Shown piece after piece: positions 1 through 12,623 of a DNA stretch of 57,007 nt. The position numbers and the translations under genes were made by a program. Source of the stretch: Streptomyces lateritius (GTDB lineage Bacteria; Actinomycetota; Actinomycetes; Streptomycetales; Streptomycetaceae). The stretch covers positions 127,746 to 184,752 of the forward strand of contig NZ_BMTO01000013.1 in the NCBI RefSeq assembly GCF_014649715.1, in the 5' to 3' direction. Each line of letters starts with the position of its first letter. The first letter of the stretch is position 1. Under the pieces are notes generated by a model. That model searched no databases, had not been told where the DNA came from, and saw only the letters and a program-made list of their open reading frames with translations.

Positions 1-1983
1 GTCCTGGACGCGGAGCTTCCAGGCGCCGTTGGCGACCTCGCTGGAGGCGTTGACCGTGTACGTGGCCTTCACGTTGTCGGCCGAGTCCGAGGACGAGAAC
101 GGCTTCAGGTTGTAGACCGAGCCGTCCGGGGCGAGCAGGTCGACGACCAGGTCACCGCGCCAGGTGTGGATGATGTCCACGTCCACCTTGAGGGTGGCGG
201 GCGCGTTGCCGGTGACACCGGTGACGTTGACCGTGGAGGTCACCGCGGCGCCGTTGTCCGGGATGGAGACGTCGGCGGTGTTCTCGAAGATCTTGCCGGT
301 GCCCGGGTCGCCGCCGCCGGGGCGGGAGCCCACGTTGACGCCGGCCCACGCGTGCTCGACCGCCTTCACCTCGGCGCTGCCGGCGCCGTACAGCTCGGTG
401 GCCACCGCGACCGTACCGGTGCGGGCACCGGCGTAGTTGGTGTTCGAGCTGAACTTGGTGGTGAGCGCCTTGAACCAGATCAGCGAGGCCTTGTCCCGGC
501 CGATGCCGGTGACGGGCAGGCCGTCGGAGGTCGGCGAGTCGTAGTTCACGCCGTTGACCGTCTTGACGCCGCTGCCCTCGGAGAGCAGGTAGTACCAGTG
601 GTTCGCCGGGCCCGAGGAGTAGTGGACGTCGATCGATCCGATGCCCGAGTACCACGCGTCCTTGGACGAGCCGTCCTTGCTCGGCTTGTCCATGTAGCGC
701 AGCGGGGTGCCGTTGCCGCGGATGTCGATCTTCTCGCCGACCAGGTAGTCGCCCTTGTCCTGGGCGTTGTTGGCGTGGAACTCGACGGCCGCCGCGAAGA
801 TGTCGGAGGTCGCCTCGTTCAGACCGCCGGACTCGCCGCTGTAGACCAGGCGGGCGGTGTTGGAGGTGAGGCCGTGCGTCATCTCGTGCGCGGCCACGTC
901 GATGGACGTCAGCGGCTTGGCGTTGGCGGAGCCGTCGCCGTACGTCATGCAGAAGCAGGTGTCCTGCCAGAAGGCGTTGACGTACGCGTTGCCGTAGTGG
1001 ACCCGGGAGTACGGGGCGACACCGTCACCGCGGATGCCGTTGCGACCGTGCACGTTCTTGTAGTAGTCCCAGGTGAGCGCGGCGCCGTAGTGGGCGTCGG
1101 CGCCCGCGGTCTCCAGGTTCTGCGGGGTGCCGTCGCCCCAGACGTCGTCGGAGCCGGAGAAGAGCGTTCCGGTGCCGGACGTACCGCGGTTGAGGTTGTA
1201 CGTCTTGTGGTTGCCGCGGGCGGCGTCGGTCAGCGTGTACGGACCGGTGCCGCTGGTGCCGAGGGCGACCTGGCCGGCGTACTGCGTGTTGCCGGTGCCG
1301 GTGTGGACGGCCTGCCACTCGTAGAGCTTCTCGCCGGTGGTGGCGTCGGTGACGACGTGCAGCTCGTTCGGGGTGCCGTCGTGCTGGAGGCCGCCGACGA
1401 CGGTCTCGTACGCGAGGACGGGCGAACCCTGGGCCATCCAGACGACCTTGCGCGGGGCCCGCTCGGTGGCGGCCTTGTCCGCGCCCTCTGCCTTCGCCTC
1501 GGCCAGCGCCTGCTTCTCGGCGGCGGCCGGGGCGACGTCGGCGCTCAGGTCGACGTTCTTCAGCTCCGCGCGGGACGCCTTGGTGACCCCGCGGGTCTGT
1601 CCGGCCTTGGTCTCGGCGACCACGAGGTCGCCGCCGAGGACGGGGAGTCCGGCGTACGTGCGCTCGTAGCGCGTGTGGGTCGTGCCGTCGCGGTCCTGGA
1701 CGACGTCACGGACGACGAGTTTCTCCTGCGCGCCGAGGCCGAGGGCCTTGGCGGTCGCCGCCTTGTCGGCGTCGGCCGCGCGGATCAGCGCGGTGCGCTG
1801 GGCGGGGGAGAGGTCGGCCGGGAGGGCGCCGGGGTTGGCCGCGATGCCGGCCTGGGCCTTCGGGGCGCTGGTCCAGGGGTCGTCCGCGGCGGCGGAACCC
1901 GTCTGGACGGTGACGGCGATCATGGCGGCGGCAGCGATCAGAGCGCCGGTCGCGGTGGCGCGACGGCTGGGCGTGGATCTCAC
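1..1983 (-). CDS. Secreted M4 (thermolysin-like) zinc metalloprotease, 3' end cut by window edge
   Basis: Predicted exported neutral protease; 661 residues are visible. The GTG start at 1983 has an AAAGGAG ribosome site 7-8 bases upstream and opens a Sec-type signal (RSTPSRR, then an Ala-rich hydrophobic stretch ending near AAADDP). A long propeptide follows (thermolysin propeptide type), then the catalytic domain with the zinc motif HEMTH at residues 366-370 (bases 874-888). The last visible residues (NGAWKLRVQD) match the end of a proprotein-convertase P-domain, so only about 20 C-terminal residues should be missing. Zinc ligands and catalytic Glu are intact. Probably monocistronic. Role: extracellular protein degradation; substrate unknown. 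Confidence 0.93.
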   Translation of the reverse strand, partial: MRSTPSRRATATGALIAAAAMIAVTVQTGSAAADDPWTSAPKAQAGIAANPGALPADLSPAQRTALIRAADADKAATAKALGLGAQEKLVVRDVVQDRDGTTHTRYERTYAGLPVLGGDLVVAETKAGQTRGVTKASRAELKNVDLSADVAPAAAEKQALAEAKAEGADKAATERAPRKVVWMAQGSPVLAYETVVGGLQHDGTPNELHVVTDATTGEKLYEWQAVHTGTGNTQYAGQVALGTSGTGPYTLTDAARGNHKTYNLNRGTSGTGTLFSGSDDVWGDGTPQNLETAGADAHYGAALTWDYYKNVHGRNGIRGDGVAPYSRVHYGNAYVNAFWQDTCFCMTYGDGSANAKPLTSIDVAAHEMTHGLTSNTARLVYSGESGGLNEATSDIFAAAVEFHANNAQDKGDYLVGEKIDIRGNGTPLRYMDKPSKDGSSKDAWYSGIGSIDVHYSSGPANHWYYLLSEGSGVKTVNGVNYDSPTSDGLPVTGIGRDKASLIWFKALTTKFSSNTNYAGARTGTVAVATELYGAGSAEVKAVEHAWAGVNVGSRPGGGDPGTGKIFENTADVSIPDNGAAVTSTVNVTGVTGNAPATLKVDVDIIHTWRGDLVVDLLAPDGSVYNLKPFSSSDSADNVKATYTVNASSEVANGAWKLRVQD

Positions 1984-2812
1984 GCAGACTCCTTTTGCGA
2001 GGGGGGTACCGGACCACTGGGTGGGTCGGCCCGGGCGGAGCAAACAGAGCTGTGGAGCACGTACTCGTGAAGCGCGAACTCTGGTGCGAGGAACCGGGGG
2101 AGAGAGTGGCAGCCGTGAACGCTCCCTGTCAGGAGCGCGTCAACAAGTTGGCCGGAAATCGTCCGCTGCCCGAAAGGCCGTGTTCGTTAAGCGGACGTTT
2201 CGCCGGACGTTTCCCCGATCATGACCGCGATGCCGTCCAGCGTTCGCCGGAGCCCGAATTCGAAGAGCGTTCCGAGGCCGAGGTCGAAGTCCGTGCCCTC
2301 GGTGAGGCTGGTGAACAGGGGCTACGAGCCCCCGCCGAGATCGCGTCGGACCGTGGCTCGTTCCGGTCCGTCCACTCCCCGTCCGACATCCCGTTGGCCT
2401 GACGCGTGTGCTCCTCCAACTCCTCGGCCATGCCCAGCCCTTGGACTCATCGGGAGATCACCAGATGGGTCTGGATCTTCTCGAACGGGGTCAGGGACGT
2501 ACCGCGCGGCGCCCCGGGGATCCACTCCAGGTACGCCGTCGCCTTCGGTGACGCGACCGGCCGCGTGAACGACGCCATCGCCCGGGCCGTCCACCGATGG
2601 CGCGTCCACTTCGCCATCCCCTCGATCAGCGCGGACCTCCACCCCGAGCGCCCAGCCGTGGATCCTGGGCGTCATGATCGCCGCGCCCGCCGGAGCGGGC
2701 CGGCCCGACGGCGGCGGTCCTCGCATCGGGCCAGGAACGGGGCGGGGCACTCGGCCTGGCGGTCCTCGGCGCCGCCGTCCACAGCTCGGCGATGCCGTCC
2801 TCGGCCCCGGCC
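1984..2812. other. 829-base stretch without an intact gene
   Basis: Lies between the protease start and the 3' end of an ABC transporter gene. It holds the protease promoter region and a decayed TetR relic (annotated separately). A further open minus-strand stretch ends at 2448 and contains the phrase EWIPGAPRGTSLTPFEKIQ; it reads like part of a once-coding sequence, but I cannot assign a family. The remaining frames have no ribosome site and unconvincing codon use. Confidence 0.5.
2187..2431 (-). pseudogene. Relic of a TetR-family regulator C-terminus
   Basis: Two minus-strand frames together resemble the ligand-binding half of a TetR repressor. The first (about 2431 to 2325) includes AEELEEHTRQANGMSDGEW. 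The second (2321 to 2187) includes LGTLFEFGLRRTLDGIAVM, a typical TetR C-terminal ending, then stops with TAA at 2187-2189. The second frame is preceded directly by TAG (2322-2324), so a frameshift separates the parts. No HTH domain is present upstream. The TetR assignment rests on the FEFGLxxxLDGI phrase and is an inference. Confidence 0.6.
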
Positions 2813-4621
2813 TCAGCCCACCAGGCTGTCCCGCCAGGCGCGGTGGAGGTCCGCGTAGCGGCCCTCGCCGGTCACCAGGTCCGACGGGGCGCCGTCCTCG
2901 ATCACGCGGCCGTCCTCCATCACCAGGACGCGGTCCGCGATCTCGACCGTCGAGAGGCGGTGCGCGATCACGACCGCCGTCCGGCCGGCGAGAACCGTGT
3001 CCATGGCCCGCTGCACCGCCCGTTCCCCCGGCACGTCCAGCGAACTGGTCGCCTCGTCCAGGATCAGGACCGCCGGGTCGGCGAGCAACGCGCGGGCGAA
3101 GGCGACCAGTTGCCGCTGGCCCGCCGAGATCCGCCCGCCCCGCTTCCGTACGTCCGTGTCGTAACCGTCCGGCAGCCCCGCGATGAAGTCGTGCGCCCCG
3201 ATCGCCTTCGCCGCGTGCTCGATCTCCTCGCGGGTCGCGTCCGGCCGCCCGATCGCGATGTTCTCCGCCACTGTGCCGGAGAACAGGAAGGCCTCCTGGG
3301 TCACCATCACCACGCCCCGGCGCAGTTCCGGCGTCGACAGGTCCCGCACGTCGACCCCGTCCAGCAGCACCCGCCCCTCCGTCGGGTCGTAGAAGCGGGC
3401 CAGCAGCTTGGCGAGCGTCGACTTGCCCGCGCCCGTCGAGCCGACCACCGCCACCGTCTGCCCCGCCGGGATGCTCAGGTCGAACCGGGGCAGCACCTCA
3501 CCACCGGTCCGGTAGGCGAAGCGCACCCCCTCGAAGACCACCTCCCGGCCCGGGATCCCCGGCCGGGCGGCCGGGAGTTCCCGCGGCGCGACGGCCTCCG
3601 GGACACCGGGCTCCTGTGCCAGCAGGCCCGCGATCTTGGCGAGCGAGGCGGCCGCCGACTGGTAGGAGTTCAGGAACATGCCGAGCCGGTCGATCGGGTC
3701 GTACAGCCGCCGCATGTACAGCACGGCTGCCGCCAGCACGCCGAGCGCCAGCGTCCCGCCGGCCACCCGGTACGCGCCCCACAGGCACATCCCCGCCACC
3801 GCCGTGTTCGCCACGAGCCGCGAGCCGACGACATAGCGGGCCATCTCCAGGAGCGCGTCCCCGTTGCTGCGCTCGTGCCGGTGGTTGAGTTCCGCGAAGA
3901 CGGCGTCGTTGGCCCGCTCCCTGCGGAAGGCCCGCACCGGCCGGATCCCGTTCATCGTCTCCGCGAACTTCACGATCACGCCCGCGATGGCGGTGGACCG
4001 CTCGGCGAAGACCACGGCCGCCCGCCGCTGGTAGAGCCGTACGAGCAGATAGAGCGGGACGAAGGAGGCCACCGCCACCCCGCCGATGCCCAGGTCCAGC
4101 CAGAGCAGCAGCGCCGCGATGTAGACGAAGGCGAGGACGACGCCGATCAGCTCCTGCAGCCCCTCGGAGAGCAGCTCGCGCAGAGACTCCACGTCCGTGG
4201 TGGAACGGGAGATCAGCCGGCCGGAGGTGTACCGCTCGTGGAAGTCCACGCTGAGCGCCTGCGCGTGGCGGAAGATCCGGCCGCGCAGATCGAGCAGCAC
4301 GTCCTGGTTGATCCGGGCGGCGCCGCGGACGAAGGCGTACTGGAGGAGAGCGGCGGCCGCCGCGCACAGCAGGTAGCCGACGGCGACGGCCACGACGGGG
4401 CCGTGGTCGCCCCTCCGGAACGCCGGGACGCCGCGGTCGATGGCGTACGCCACGAGCAGCGGACCGGCCTGGACGGCGGCCTGCTGGAGCAGCAGGACCA
4501 GCGCGGCGAGCGCGACGCGAGCGCGGTGCGCCCGGAGGAGCGACCGCAGCAGGGAACCGGTGGCCCCCGGGGCCACGGGCAGATCGTCCCGGTCGAAGGG
4601 GTCCGTGGTCGCGTCCGTCAT
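2813..4621 (-). CDS. ABC exporter half-transporter (canonical Walker B, atypical signature)
   Basis: A 602-aa fused membrane/ATPase half-transporter. The N-terminal half carries the six-helix exporter domain. The ATPase half has Walker A (GSTGAGKST), signature ISAGQRQ, Walker B LILDEATSSLD with catalytic Glu, and H-loop AHRLSTV. The signature is degenerate (ISAGQ for LSGGQ). Its ATG (4621) overlaps the stop of the upstream partner by four bases (ATGA), so the two are translationally coupled and very likely form a heterodimer exporting a drug, lipid or peptide; the substrate cannot be read from sequence. Confidence 0.92.
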   Translation of the reverse strand: MTDATTDPFDRDDLPVAPGATGSLLRSLLRAHRARVALAALVLLLQQAAVQAGPLLVAYAIDRGVPAFRRGDHGPVVAVAVGYLLCAAAAALLQYAFVRGAARINQDVLLDLRGRIFRHAQALSVDFHERYTSGRLISRSTTDVESLRELLSEGLQELIGVVLAFVYIAALLLWLDLGIGGVAVASFVPLYLLVRLYQRRAAVVFAERSTAIAGVIVKFAETMNGIRPVRAFRRERANDAVFAELNHRHERSNGDALLEMARYVVGSRLVANTAVAGMCLWGAYRVAGGTLALGVLAAAVLYMRRLYDPIDRLGMFLNSYQSAAASLAKIAGLLAQEPGVPEAVAPRELPAARPGIPGREVVFEGVRFAYRTGGEVLPRFDLSIPAGQTVAVVGSTGAGKSTLAKLLARFYDPTEGRVLLDGVDVRDLSTPELRRGVVMVTQEAFLFSGTVAENIAIGRPDATREEIEHAAKAIGAHDFIAGLPDGYDTDVRKRGGRISAGQRQLVAFARALLADPAVLILDEATSSLDVPGERAVQRAMDTVLAGRTAVVIAHRLSTVEIADRVLVMEDGRVIEDGAPSDLVTGEGRYADLHRAWRDSLVG

Positions 4622-6456
4622 CGTTCCTCGTTCCCCTTGCCGTACGTCTCGCCGTCGCCCTCGCCCGCACCCTCGCCCGACATCAGCCAGGCGTACTCGG
4701 CGTTGGCGCGCAGAAGTTCGTGGTGGGTGCCCACCGCGGCGATCCGCCCCTGCGACAGGAGCGCGACCCGGTCCGCGAGCATCACGGTCGACGGGCGGTG
4801 CGCCACGACCAGGGCGGTCGTGTCCCGCAGGACCTCGCGCAGGGCGGCCTCCACCAGCGCCTCGGTGTGCACGTCGAGCGCCGAGAGCGGATCGTCGAGG
4901 ACCAGGAAGCGGGGCCGCCCCACGACCGCGCGCGCCAGCGCGAGACGCTGGCGCTGTCCGCCGGAGAGGCTCAGGCCCTGCTCGCCGACCTGGGTGGCCG
5001 CGCCCTCGGGGAGCGCCGCCACGAAACGGTCCGCCTGGGCGACGCCGAGCGCCCGCCGCAGCTCGGGCTCGGCGGCCCCCTCCGCAGCCCCCATCAGCAC
5101 GTTCTCGCCGACGCTCGCCGAGAAGAGCGTCGGCTCCTCGAAGGCCACCGACACAAGGGCGCGCAGCCGCTCTCGCTCCATGAGGGTGATGTCCTCGCCG
5201 TCGAGCAGGATGCGCCCGCCGGTCGCCTCGTGCAGCCGCGGTACGAGGGCGGTGAGCGTCGTCTTGCCGGAACCCGTCCCGCCGACCAGGGCGAGGGTCT
5301 CCCCGGGCCGGATGTGCAGATCGATCCGGTCGAGCACGGGCGGCGCGTCGGCGGGCGCGTCCGGGTAGCGGAACGAGACGCCCTCGAAGCGCACCCCGTC
5401 CGCGACGGGGGCCGGGGTCTCGGGCACGCTCGCGGGCGACGCGGGCCCCGGTGTCTCCTCCCGCTCGTCCATCACCTCGAAGTACCGCTCGGTCGCCGTC
5501 GCCGCCTCCTGGCTCATCGCGAGCAGGAAGCCGAGGGACTCCACCGGCCAGCGCAGCGCGAGCGCCGTCGACAGGAAGGCGACGAGCGTGCCCGCCGACA
5601 GGTCACCGTCGGCGACCTGGACGGTACCGAGCACCAGCGCCGCGCCGATGGCCAGCTCCGGAACGACCGTGATGAACGCCCAGATCCCCGCCAGCAGGCG
5701 GGCCTTGGCCAGCTCGGTGGAGCGCAGCCGCTCTGCCAGCTCCCGGAAGGCGAGCGCCTGGCTGCGGTGACGGCCGAAACCCTTGACGATCCGGATGCCG
5801 AGGACGCTCTCCTCGACGACCGTGGTCAGATCACCCACCTGGTCCTGCGCCTGCCGCGCGACGACCGCGTACTTCGTCTCGAACAGCGAGCACAGCACCA
5901 CGAGGGGGACCACGGGGGTGAGCAGCACCAGGCCGAGCGTCCAGTCCTGGCTGAGCAGCAGGACGAAACCGGCCAGGATCGTCACGGCGTTGACCAGCAG
6001 GAACGTCAGCGGGAAGGCGAGGAACATCCGCACCAGCATCAGATCCGTCGTGCCGCGGGACAGCAACTGACCGGAGGCCCAGCAATCGTGGAAGGCGATC
6101 GGCAGCCGCTGCAGACGCCGGAACAGATCGGCCCGCATCCGCGCCTCCACACCGGCCAGCGGCCGCGCCACCAGCCAGCGCCGGAAGCCGAACAGCAACG
6201 CCTCCGCGACGCCGAGCAGCAGCAGATACAGCGCCCCGAGCCACACCCCGCCCGGATCGCCCTCGGCCACCGGCCCGTCCACCATCCACTTCAGGACGAG
6301 CGGGATGACGAGCGACAGACACGAGGCGACGATCGCGACCGCGGCGGCCGCGGCCCACCGCCCGCGCACCGGCCGTACGTAGGGCCACAGCCGCGCCAGC
6401 GAGCGCACGGCCGATCGGTCGGGGGAGTCTTTGTCAACTGCGTGTTCTCCGGGCAT
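4618..6456 (-). CDS. ABC exporter half-transporter (degenerate Walker B)
   Basis: A 612-aa half-transporter, first gene of the pair. Start taken as ATG 6456 (MPGEHAVDKDSPD); upstream extensions lack a ribosome site. The exporter membrane domain is followed by an ATPase domain with Walker A GGTGSGKTT, canonical signature LSGGQRQ, and Walker B LVLDDPLSALD, in which Asp replaces the catalytic Glu. The H-loop is AHRPSTV. The Asp change here and the ISAGQ signature in the partner fall in the same composite nucleotide site, the pattern of heterodimeric exporters with one degenerate site (BmrC/D, TM287/288 type). Confidence 0.92.
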   Translation of the reverse strand: MPGEHAVDKDSPDRSAVRSLARLWPYVRPVRGRWAAAAAVAIVASCLSLVIPLVLKWMVDGPVAEGDPGGVWLGALYLLLLGVAEALLFGFRRWLVARPLAGVEARMRADLFRRLQRLPIAFHDCWASGQLLSRGTTDLMLVRMFLAFPLTFLLVNAVTILAGFVLLLSQDWTLGLVLLTPVVPLVVLCSLFETKYAVVARQAQDQVGDLTTVVEESVLGIRIVKGFGRHRSQALAFRELAERLRSTELAKARLLAGIWAFITVVPELAIGAALVLGTVQVADGDLSAGTLVAFLSTALALRWPVESLGFLLAMSQEAATATERYFEVMDEREETPGPASPASVPETPAPVADGVRFEGVSFRYPDAPADAPPVLDRIDLHIRPGETLALVGGTGSGKTTLTALVPRLHEATGGRILLDGEDITLMERERLRALVSVAFEEPTLFSASVGENVLMGAAEGAAEPELRRALGVAQADRFVAALPEGAATQVGEQGLSLSGGQRQRLALARAVVGRPRFLVLDDPLSALDVHTEALVEAALREVLRDTTALVVAHRPSTVMLADRVALLSQGRIAAVGTHHELLRANAEYAWLMSGEGAGEGDGETYGKGNEER

Positions 6457-6559
6457 CGGTCCCGAGCCTAGGGTCCACCACCGACATCGCTCACCCCGTT
6501 TTCCGTCCGGCCGGGCACCGGCCGCCGGCCCCCTGGCGGCCGGATGGTCGTACTCCCCG

Positions 6560-6575
6560 TCAACCGATCGGTTGA
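6560..6575. promoter_or_regulatory. Perfect 16-bp palindrome, putative TetR-type operator
   Basis: TCAACCGATCGGTTGA reads identically on both strands. It sits between two divergent ABC transporter systems, 59 bases before the plus-strand ATPase start. The ACCGATCGGT core resembles operators of TetR-family repressors. No intact TetR gene lies nearby, so the cognate regulator is unknown. Confidence 0.6.
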
Positions 6576-6634
6576 TCGTGGTTCGAGCGTGATGGCCGAT
6601 GTCCGGGAACCACCTCCGCGGCGACGCTCGATGC

Positions 6635-7536
<902 letters not shown>

Positions 7537-7540
<4 letters not shown>

Positions 7541-8319
7541 GCAGCCCAGCGACGAGCGGAGCGGAGATGCTGACGAGCCCGAGCGCCACCACCATGGTCC
7601 TGAGAACCGAGGCCCGTCTCTTCGCCCGCGAACCGGGCTCCCTGTTCTGGATGATGGTCTCCCCGACCGTGCTCCTGGTGATCCTCGGCCTGATCCCGTC
7701 CTTCCGCGAGGCCTCCGCCGACCTCGGCGGCCGTCGCGTCATCGACCTCTACGTCCCTGTCTCGGTCCTCTTCGCCCTGATCATGTCGGGGCTCCAGGCC
7801 ATGCCGCCCGTCCTCGCGGGCTACCGCGAACGCGGCATCCTGCGCCGGATGTCCACCACGCCGGTCCGCCCCGCCTCGCTCCTCACCGCCCAGATCGTCC
7901 TGCACGCGGCCGCGGCGCTCGGCTCCTCCGTCCTCGTCGTCACGGTCGGCCGGCTCGCCTTCGGCGTCCTCCTGCCCGAGAACCTCGCCGGGTACGTCCT
8001 TGCTCTGCTGCTCGCGGTGGCCTGCGGCCTCGCCCTCGGCGCCGCTGTCTGCGCGCTCTCCCGGACGCAGAAGATCGCCACGGCCGTCGGTTCGGTCGTC
8101 TTCTTCCCGACGATGTTCACCGCCGGGGTCTGGGTCCCGGTGCAGGCCATGCCCGATACGCTGCGGGACATCGTCCAGCTGACGCCGTACGGGGCCGCCT
8201 CGCAGGCTCTCGACTCCGCGACGTCCGGCGGCTGGCCCGGCTGGGTCCCACTGGGGCTGATGGCCCTGTGGACGGTCGTCCTGACCGCCACGGCGGCCCG
8301 CTGGTTCCGCTGGGAGTGA
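7537..8319 (+). CDS. ABC-2 type transporter permease (DrrB-like)
   Basis: A 260-aa membrane protein with about six hydrophobic segments; it is the permease partner of the preceding ATPase and starts inside that gene's stop codon. Family features include the N-terminal LFAREPGSLFWMM stretch and the later LTPYGAASQAL segment found near the end of ABC-2 permeases. The sensor kinase gene begins only seven bases downstream, so exporter and two-component system form one transcription unit. Confidence 0.9.
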
Positions 8320-8326
8320 CACGTCC

Positions 8327-9709
8327 ATGGGGGAGGGCACGCGGGTGGCGACGACGGTCGAGGAGCGCTGGCAGCAGTTCTTCCGCTGGGGCCCCTACGG
8401 CCTGCTCGGGATCGCCACGGTCGTCGCCGCGGTCGCGGCGGACCTGGTCATGGACGGTACGGAGAAGGCCGCGGCAGCCGTCCTCGTCCCGGCGGCCCTC
8501 CTCCTCCAACTCTGGTGGGGCGTCCACCAACGCCGCCGCCCGGCCGAGACAGACGAGGCGGCCGAGGCAGGCGAGACGGACGAGACGGCTGAGACGGACG
8601 AGACGGCTGAGACGGCCGAGGAGGCCGTCCCGCGTCACCCCGCCCCTCTCGCGCTCATACCCGGCGCCCCCGGCCCCGCCTCCGCCGTCTACTTCACCCT
8701 GCGCGCCACCCTCGCCTTCGTCCTCACCTGGCTCAACCCCTTCTTCGCCGTATACGCCTGCGTCGGCTACTTCGACGCCGTCCAGCTCCTGCCCCGTCAC
8801 GCCGCCCGCGCCGGCCTCCTCTTCACCGCCGTCACCATGGCCGGCTCCCAGTCCGGTGGCCTGCCACCCGTCTCCGTCGTCCAGTGGATCGGCTTCGGCG
8901 GTCTGTTCGCGCTCAACGCCGGCCTCGCCGTGGGCTTCTCGCACCTCGGCGCGAAGGAGGCCGAGAAGGCCGCCGAGCGGGCCGCCGCCCTCGCCGAACT
9001 CGCCCGCGCCAACGCCCGCCTGGAGCGGGCCCGCGACGAGAACGCCGCCCTCCAGGCCCAGCTCCTCCTCCAGGCCCGCGAAGCGGGCGTGGCCGACGAG
9101 CGGCGGCGCCTCGCCGCCGAGATCCACGACACCATCGCCCAGGGCCTGACCGGGATCATCGCCCAGCTCCAGGTCGTCGCCGCCACCCCCGACCCGGACG
9201 TGGCCCGCGTCCACCTCCAGCGCGCCGCCGACCTCGCGCGGCACAGCCTGGGCGAGGCCCGCCGCTCCGTACAGAACCTCAGCCCGGCCGCCCTGGAGCA
9301 CGACACCCTCCCCGAGGCGCTGGAGAAGACCGTCGCCCAGTGGTCCGAACGCACCGGCATCAGCGCCCGGTTCACGGTCACCGGCACCGAGGAACCCCTC
9401 CACGACGAGGTCGCCGCGACCCTCCTGCGGATCGCCCAGGAGGCCCTCGCCAACGCCGAACGCCACTCCGGCGCCTCCCGCGCCGGCGTCACCCTCTCGT
9501 ACATGGGCGACGAGATCACCCTCGACGTACGGGACGACGGCATGGGCTTCGACCCGGCGGCCGTCCCCGCCCGGACCGGCGGCGGCGGGTTCGGCCTCGA
9601 CGGCATGCGCGCCCGCGCCGAACGCCTCACCGGCTCCGTCGCCCTGGAGACCGGCCCCGGCGAGGGAACGGCGATCTCCGCTCGCGTACCGTTGGTCCGC
9701 CATGGCTGA
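8327..9709 (+). CDS. Sensor histidine kinase, NarL/DesK type (HisKA_3)
   Basis: A 460-aa membrane kinase. The N-terminal part has hydrophobic segments interrupted by an acidic low-complexity cytoplasmic stretch (ETDETA repeats, near residues 72-98). The dimerisation box is DERRRLAAEIHDTIAQGLTG, with phospho-acceptor His267 (base 9125). The ATPase domain shows the N box (EALANAERHS), G1 (DVRDDGMGF) and G2 (GGFGLDGMRARAE). ATG 8327 has GGGAG ten bases upstream. GTG 8345 with GGGGGAGG eight bases upstream is an equally good start (454 aa). The gene overlaps the response regulator by eight bases. It probably senses membrane or drug stress and controls the adjoining exporter. Confidence 0.92.
   Translation: MGEGTRVATTVEERWQQFFRWGPYGLLGIATVVAAVAADLVMDGTEKAAAAVLVPAALLLQLWWGVHQRRRPAETDEAAEAGETDETAETDETAETAEEAVPRHPAPLALIPGAPGPASAVYFTLRATLAFVLTWLNPFFAVYACVGYFDAVQLLPRHAARAGLLFTAVTMAGSQSGGLPPVSVVQWIGFGGLFALNAGLAVGFSHLGAKEAEKAAERAAALAELARANARLERARDENAALQAQLLLQAREAGVADERRRLAAEIHDTIAQGLTGIIAQLQVVAATPDPDVARVHLQRAADLARHSLGEARRSVQNLSPAALEHDTLPEALEKTVAQWSERTGISARFTVTGTEEPLHDEVAATLLRIAQEALANAERHSGASRAGVTLSYMGDEITLDVRDDGMGFDPAAVPARTGGGGFGLDGMRARAERLTGSVALETGPGEGTAISARVPLVRHG
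8573..8617 (+). repeat. In-frame 18-bp tandem repeat within the kinase gene
   Basis: GAGACGGACGAGACGGCT occurs at 8573-8590 and 8591-8608, followed by a half copy to 8617. It encodes ETDETA units in the acidic loop between membrane segments. Eighteen bases keeps the frame, so copy number can vary without breaking the gene. Confidence 0.9.
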
Positions 9710-10379
9710 GCACAGGACCATCACGCTGCTGATCGTCGACGACCATCCCGTCGTACGGGACGGCTTGCGCGGCATGTTCACCGCCGGTGACCCCGATCCC
9801 GCGGGGCCCCGCTTCGAGGTCCTCGCAGAGGCGTCCGACGGCGTCGAGGCCGTCGCGCTCGCCCAGCGCCTGGACCCCGACGTCGTCCTGATGGACCTGC
9901 GTATGCCGGGCGGCGGCGGGGTCGAGGCCATCGCCGCGCTGGCCCGGCTCGGCGCCCGGAGCCGGGTCCTCGTCCTCACCACGTACGACACCGAGACCGA
10001 CACGCTCCCGGCGATCGAGGCGGGCGCCACCGGCTACCTCCTCAAGGACGCTCCCCGCGAAGAGCTGTTCGCGGCGGTGCGCGCCGCCGCCGAGGGCCGG
10101 ACGGTCCTCTCGCCCGCCGTCGCGACCCGCCTGGTCACCCGCGTCCGTACACCCGCCGCCCCCGCCGTCCCGGCGGACCAGGCCCTCTCCGCCCGCGAAC
10201 GCGAAGTCCTCGAACTCGTCGCCAAGGGGACCCCCAACCGCGAGATCGCCGCCGAACTCTTCATCAGCGAGGCGACCGTCAAGACCCATCTGACCCACAT
10301 CTACGGGAAGCTGGGCGCCAAGGACCGGGCCGCCGCGGTCGCGGTGGCCTACGACCGGGGCATCCTCGGCCGCGCCTGA
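9702..10379 (+). CDS. NarL/LuxR-family response regulator
   Basis: A 225-aa regulator paired with the preceding kinase (eight-base overlap). The receiver domain has the acidic pair in LLIVDDHPVVRD, phospho-acceptor Asp65 in LMDLRMPG, the switch Thr in LTTYD and the conserved Lys in YLLKDAP. The C-terminal LuxR-type HTH is LSAREREVLELVAKG...NREIA...ISEATVKTHLTHIYGKL. All receiver residues are intact. It ends nine bases from the converging glgX stop. Likely targets include its own exporter promoter. Confidence 0.94.
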   Translation: MAEHRTITLLIVDDHPVVRDGLRGMFTAGDPDPAGPRFEVLAEASDGVEAVALAQRLDPDVVLMDLRMPGGGGVEAIAALARLGARSRVLVLTTYDTETDTLPAIEAGATGYLLKDAPREELFAAVRAAAEGRTVLSPAVATRLVTRVRTPAAPAVPADQALSAREREVLELVAKGTPNREIAAELFISEATVKTHLTHIYGKLGAKDRAAAVAVAYDRGILGRA

Positions 10380-10388
10380 GCGCCCCCT

Positions 10389-12623
<2,235 letters not shown>

